Assembly (NCBI GenBank): GCA_937875245.1
Contig: CALNCH010000024.1
Location: forward strand, 1-8,254
Direction: 5' to 3'
DNA length: 8,254 nucleotides
Origin: an uncultured Spirochaetaceae bacterium
GTDB lineage: Bacteria; Spirochaetota; Spirochaetia; Treponematales; Treponemataceae
The translations under genes and the position numbers were made by a program. The notes beneath the pieces are model-generated. The model worked only from the letters and a program-made list of their open reading frames with translations, was not told the DNA's origin and did no database searches. Below, piece after piece: positions 5,177 through 8,254 of the stretch (positions are counted from its first letter, which is position 1; each line of letters opens with the position of its first letter).

Positions 5177-6925
5177 ATGTCAAAGTATGTACCGTTTGGA
5201 AAGATTCCCTTGGTGAATCGCACTTGGCCTGACAAGACCATTGAAAAAGCACCTATTTGGGTATCTGTAGACCTACGAGATGGAAACCAAGCTTTAGCTG
5301 TTCCCATGAATGTTGAACAAAAATTGGAATTCTTTGACCTTCTAGTTAAGGTTGGTTTTAAGGAAATTGAAATAGGGTTCCCCAGTGCCTCAGATACTGA
5401 ATATAATTTTTTACGTCGCTTAATCGAAGAAAATCGTATTCCCTCAGATGTTACAGTCCAGGTTTTGTGCCAAGCTCGAGATCACTTGGTAAAAAAGACT
5501 ATGGAATGTTTGAAGGGTGCTAAAAAAGCTATTTTTCATATTTACAACTCAACATCTCCTTCCCAACGTGTTTACACCTTTAATATGTCAAAAGAGCAAA
5601 TTACTCAAATTGCTATTGAAGGTGTTCACTGTGTTCAAAAGTATTTGGACATAATTCCAGATACTGAAATTCAACTTGAATATTCTCCTGAAAGCTTTTC
5701 AACAACAGAAATAGAATATGCAGTAGAAGTTTGTGAAGCGGTAAAAAAAGCTTGGGGCGCTAGTCCTGATAAAAAAATTATTTTGAACTTACCTACCACG
5801 GTAGAATGTTCAACCGCTAACCTTCACGCAGACCAAATTGAATATTTTTGCACTCACATCACCAATCGCGATTCTGTGATTATCAGTTTGCACAACCATA
5901 ACGACAGAGGTACTGGTGTTGCATCTTGTGAATTGGCTCTTATGGCTGGAGCTGACCGTGTAGAAGGTACTCTTTTTGGTAATGGAGAACGTACTGGTAA
6001 CTTGGATATTATTACTACAGCAATGAATATGTATGTTCAAGGTATTGACCCAAAATTAGATTTTTCTCATATCAACACACTTACAGAAGCATACACTCGT
6101 CTTACTGGTATGAGTGTACATCCTCGCCATCCTTATGCCGGAGAACTGGTATTTACAGCCTTTAGTGGTTCTCATCAAGACGCAATCAGAAAGGCACTGT
6201 CAGCTCGGGCTACAAAAATTGAACAAGCAGTTAAAGCTATGGGTGCAACCATGGACAATGCGGAAGCTGTGGTTAAAGCGGATAAAGAAATCCTATGGGA
6301 TGTAACATACTTACCTTTAGATCCCCATGATATTGGACGGGAATACGAGGAAATTATACGTGTTAACAGCCAGAGTGGAAAAGGTGGAGCGGCTTGGATT
6401 TTGGAACATAATTTTGATATTTTTGCACCAAAAGCAATGCATCCAATTATTGGTGCAGTTATTACCGGGGCCGCAGATAAAGCCCAAAAAGAATTGTCTC
6501 CTTCTGAGATTTTAAGTATTTTCAAAAAGCAATGGATTGAAGCTCGTTCATTACTTAACATTCTTGATTTGGCAGAAACCCATGTTGACGGTGCTACAAA
6601 TACCAGCGAAGGGGATACACCACAAACTCAGGTTATGTGCCGTGCTTCCATTACATGGAAGGGAGAGTCCTTTGCTATCGGAGATAAGGGAAATGGTCCT
6701 CTTGATGCCTTTGTTGCAGCTCTGAGACAAACTCCTATACCTACCTTCTCTATCAGTGCTTTCCATGAGCATTCAATTGGTACAGGAACTGATACAGATG
6801 CTATGGCTTATATTGAAATTACCTTAGAAGATGGAAAAAAATATTGGGGCTGTGGGCGAAGTTCAAACATTGGTCGAGCTGGAATCAACGCTGTTGTAAG
6901 CGCTGTAAACCAACTGACCCTGTAA
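5177..6925 (+). CDS. leuA: 2-isopropylmalate synthase, fungal/actinobacterial type
   Basis: The 582-residue cytoplasmic enzyme condenses acetyl-CoA with 2-oxoisovalerate to 2-isopropylmalate, the first committed step of leucine synthesis. The N-terminal WPDKTI...PIWVSVDLRDGNQA block, with metal and catalytic residues R34 and D35, is characteristic of the longer fungal/actinobacterial subgroup, and the length fits. The TIM barrel continues with H239-N-H241 metal ligands and GNGERTGN (268-275). A linker follows. The C-terminal region (about 460-582, with GNGPLDAF at 505-512) is the LeuA allosteric domain that normally binds leucine for feedback inhibition. The start has a good ribosome binding site and matches the family. 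No leuB, leuC or leuD follows; a convergent gene ends six bases away, so leuA is probably transcribed alone. Control is predicted at two levels: attenuation through the leader peptide and leucine inhibition of the enzyme. Confidence 0.95.
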   Translation: MSKYVPFGKIPLVNRTWPDKTIEKAPIWVSVDLRDGNQALAVPMNVEQKLEFFDLLVKVGFKEIEIGFPSASDTEYNFLRRLIEENRIPSDVTVQVLCQARDHLVKKTMECLKGAKKAIFHIYNSTSPSQRVYTFNMSKEQITQIAIEGVHCVQKYLDIIPDTEIQLEYSPESFSTTEIEYAVEVCEAVKKAWGASPDKKIILNLPTTVECSTANLHADQIEYFCTHITNRDSVIISLHNHNDRGTGVASCELALMAGADRVEGTLFGNGERTGNLDIITTAMNMYVQGIDPKLDFSHINTLTEAYTRLTGMSVHPRHPYAGELVFTAFSGSHQDAIRKALSARATKIEQAVKAMGATMDNAEAVVKADKEILWDVTYLPLDPHDIGREYEEIIRVNSQSGKGGAAWILEHNFDIFAPKAMHPIIGAVITGAADKAQKELSPSEILSIFKKQWIEARSLLNILDLAETHVDGATNTSEGDTPQTQVMCRASITWKGESFAIGDKGNGPLDAFVAALRQTPIPTFSISAFHEHSIGTGTDTDAMAYIEITLEDGKKYWGCGRSSNIGRAGINAVVSAVNQLTL

Positions 6926-6931
6926 TACAAA

Positions 6932-8254
6932 TTAACCTAAGTTTTTGAACAAAGTTTCCAACTCTTTGTTCAAAGATTCAGTTTCTTTTTCTAACTGCTG
7001 TAAAAAGTCGTTATCTTCTAGACGGCCGATTACAGCAGTCATTTCTTCTTTTGTTCTAAAAGTGGTAGTTCTAAAGAAATCTGTGTAATCTTTTTGTCTT
7101 GAAGAAATTGAGCTTTCATACATATAGTTTGATACTATCAACACATCACTTAATATGTCACTGTATATGACAGAGGTAAAAGTCGAAACAGCAGCAGAAT
7201 AGAGTTGTTCCAATAAATACAAGGCATAACGAGTTTTATACTGTAAATACTGCTCTTGGCATTGGTCATAAAACTGATGCACTTGGTTCCAAGAAGTAAT
7301 TTTCTTTGTCTTTATAGCATCGTAAAGATCATTAAGTTTTTCTTCTGGAATAATTTGTCCACCCACATTTTGCCACATAGTGTATAAAGGCAACTCTTCT
7401 ATTTTGCTTAGTTCCTCTTTAGTCAGACTTTCTATCCCTTGTTGCTGGGCATAATCAAATAAAGTTCTTACTGCAAAATACTTAACCATTTTTCGATATT
7501 CTTTATATCCTTTTGCAGGCTTGATAATCAAAGCACCATGCTTTTTCATACACTGATCATCTTTTAGTACAATATCTGTCTCAGGATTTTGGTGTAAATA
7601 ATCCTTTGCCATCTGATATAAATTATCAGACTTATTTGCAAACCAAGGATCATTTGCTTTTAGCCAACGAGAGGTAAGGGTAATTATCCTATCCAAAGAA
7701 GATAAAATTTCTTGCATTGTATCTGGGGCCAAAGGATCAGTTTCAATATGCTGTTCCTTAATTACTCGTTTATCACGTTTTTTGAACTTAGAATTATTAC
7801 GTGCAACCGCAAACATATTGTACATAAACCAATATGCCGGCATGATATTAATTGGTTGCTCAGCTCCTTCTGTAGCCACTAAACTAAAAGGATAGGTAAT
7901 ATTGAGCTCATAAGGATAAGAACCTTTTGAAATCAAACTAAAGGAAGCAAATTTACTGTTGTGTTTGAAATCAGAACAGAGGCCTGGCCAAAAACCACGA
8001 CCTGCAAATATTTCTCCGTCGGGACTACGGGAATTATGATTTGAACCAATAGTTGAACCGGCGGCTATATTAGACTGCCCTTGAATAGTAGTTGCAATAA
8101 GAAAAGAAGTATTGTGATGTTGTTCGTGGAAGGGGAAAATTAAGTTATTTAATAACTCGCAACACGAAACAGTAGAATTGTCTCCTAGCACTGAATTGAG
8201 AAGCCTTGCTCCGTACTTTAACTGACAATTTCTCCCTAAAAGAAAACGAACCGC
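6932..8254 (-). CDS. DUF4954-like left-handed beta-helix protein, 5' end outside window
   Basis: The frame is open to the right edge and gives the last 440 residues. The GTG at 8191 is internal to the conserved part and is not the start. The first 125 or so residues have hexapeptide-repeat character (LLGRNC, VLGDNSTVS, then IAAGSTIGSNHNSRSPDGE), as in left-handed beta-helix acyl- or nucleotidyl-transferase relatives. The rest is charged and mostly helical, with a KKRDKR stretch and a glutamate/lysine-rich end that could be a coiled coil. The arrangement resembles the DUF4954 family of Treponema and Bacteroidetes, roughly 650-700 residues long, so about a third is missing. No signal peptide or membrane segment is visible in this part. 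Function is unknown; sugar-nucleotide or acyl transfer is only a structural guess. It converges on leuA with six bases between stops. Confidence 0.75.
   Translation of the reverse strand, partial: AVRFLLGRNCQLKYGARLLNSVLGDNSTVSCCELLNNLIFPFHEQHHNTSFLIATTIQGQSNIAAGSTIGSNHNSRSPDGEIFAGRGFWPGLCSDFKHNSKFASFSLISKGSYPYELNITYPFSLVATEGAEQPINIMPAYWFMYNMFAVARNNSKFKKRDKRVIKEQHIETDPLAPDTMQEILSSLDRIITLTSRWLKANDPWFANKSDNLYQMAKDYLHQNPETDIVLKDDQCMKKHGALIIKPAKGYKEYRKMVKYFAVRTLFDYAQQQGIESLTKEELSKIEELPLYTMWQNVGGQIIPEEKLNDLYDAIKTKKITSWNQVHQFYDQCQEQYLQYKTRYALYLLEQLYSAAVSTFTSVIYSDILSDVLIVSNYMYESSISSRQKDYTDFFRTTTFRTKEEMTAVIGRLEDNDFLQQLEKETESLNKELETLFKNLG
6944..6974. other. Perfect inverted repeat at convergent gene ends
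   Basis: TTTGAACAAAG (6944-6954) and CTTTGTTCAAA (6964-6974) form an 11-bp stem with a 9-base loop, inside the last codons of the minus-strand gene and 18 bases after the leuA stop. No clear T-run follows on either strand. It might help terminate or stabilise the 3' ends of both converging transcripts, since no other terminator is seen there. It may also reflect a repeated lysine/asparagine/leucine-rich coding sequence. Confidence 0.4.

Noticed and set aside
6175..6561. 128-codon minus-strand frame
   Set aside because: It is the antisense shadow of the conserved middle of leuA; no ribosome binding site or family resemblance.
8189..8191. GTG as start of the DUF4954-like gene
   Set aside because: The same frame stays open upstream to the window edge and carries hexapeptide-like sequence (LLGRNC), so the GTG is an internal valine codon.

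Overview
The window looks like chromosomal DNA of an AT-rich spirochaete, most likely a Treponema that makes its own leucine (gut, rumen or free-living type). This rests on the style of the glutamyl-tRNA synthetase, a DUF4954-like protein typical of Treponema and Bacteroidetes, and the low-GC codon use. It is inference from remembered families, not from a search. I see no insertion sequence, phage gene, CRISPR array, tRNA or rRNA.

Layout. Positions 1-1496 (minus strand) hold gltX, cut at its 3' end by the window edge. A 273-bp divergent intergenic region carries a promoter on each side and an 18-bp dyad overlapping the gltX -35. Positions 1770-4526 (plus strand) encode an exported type I pullulanase (pulA). 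About 150 bp further on lies a strong intrinsic terminator (4674-4710). Positions 4764-5176 form an elaborate regulatory leader for leuA. It contains a consensus sigma-70 promoter, a 23-codon leader peptide with four consecutive Leu CTA codons whose ATG sits at about the transcription start, an attenuator terminator, and two full plus one partial copy of a unit built of short palindromes. The last partial copy contains the leuA ribosome binding site. Positions 5177-6925 encode 2-isopropylmalate synthase of the fungal/actinobacterial type. Six bases later, convergent, ends a DUF4954-like beta-helix protein (6932-8254, minus strand) whose 5' end lies outside the window.

How it works together. 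The genes look like independent transcription units rather than one operon. PulA debranches alpha-glucans outside the cytoplasm, GltX charges tRNA-Glu, and LeuA commits carbon to leucine. The most notable system is the leuA control region. It reads as ribosome-mediated transcription attenuation by leucine, apparently started on a leaderless or nearly leaderless transcript, followed by a hairpin array of unknown role between the attenuator and leuA.
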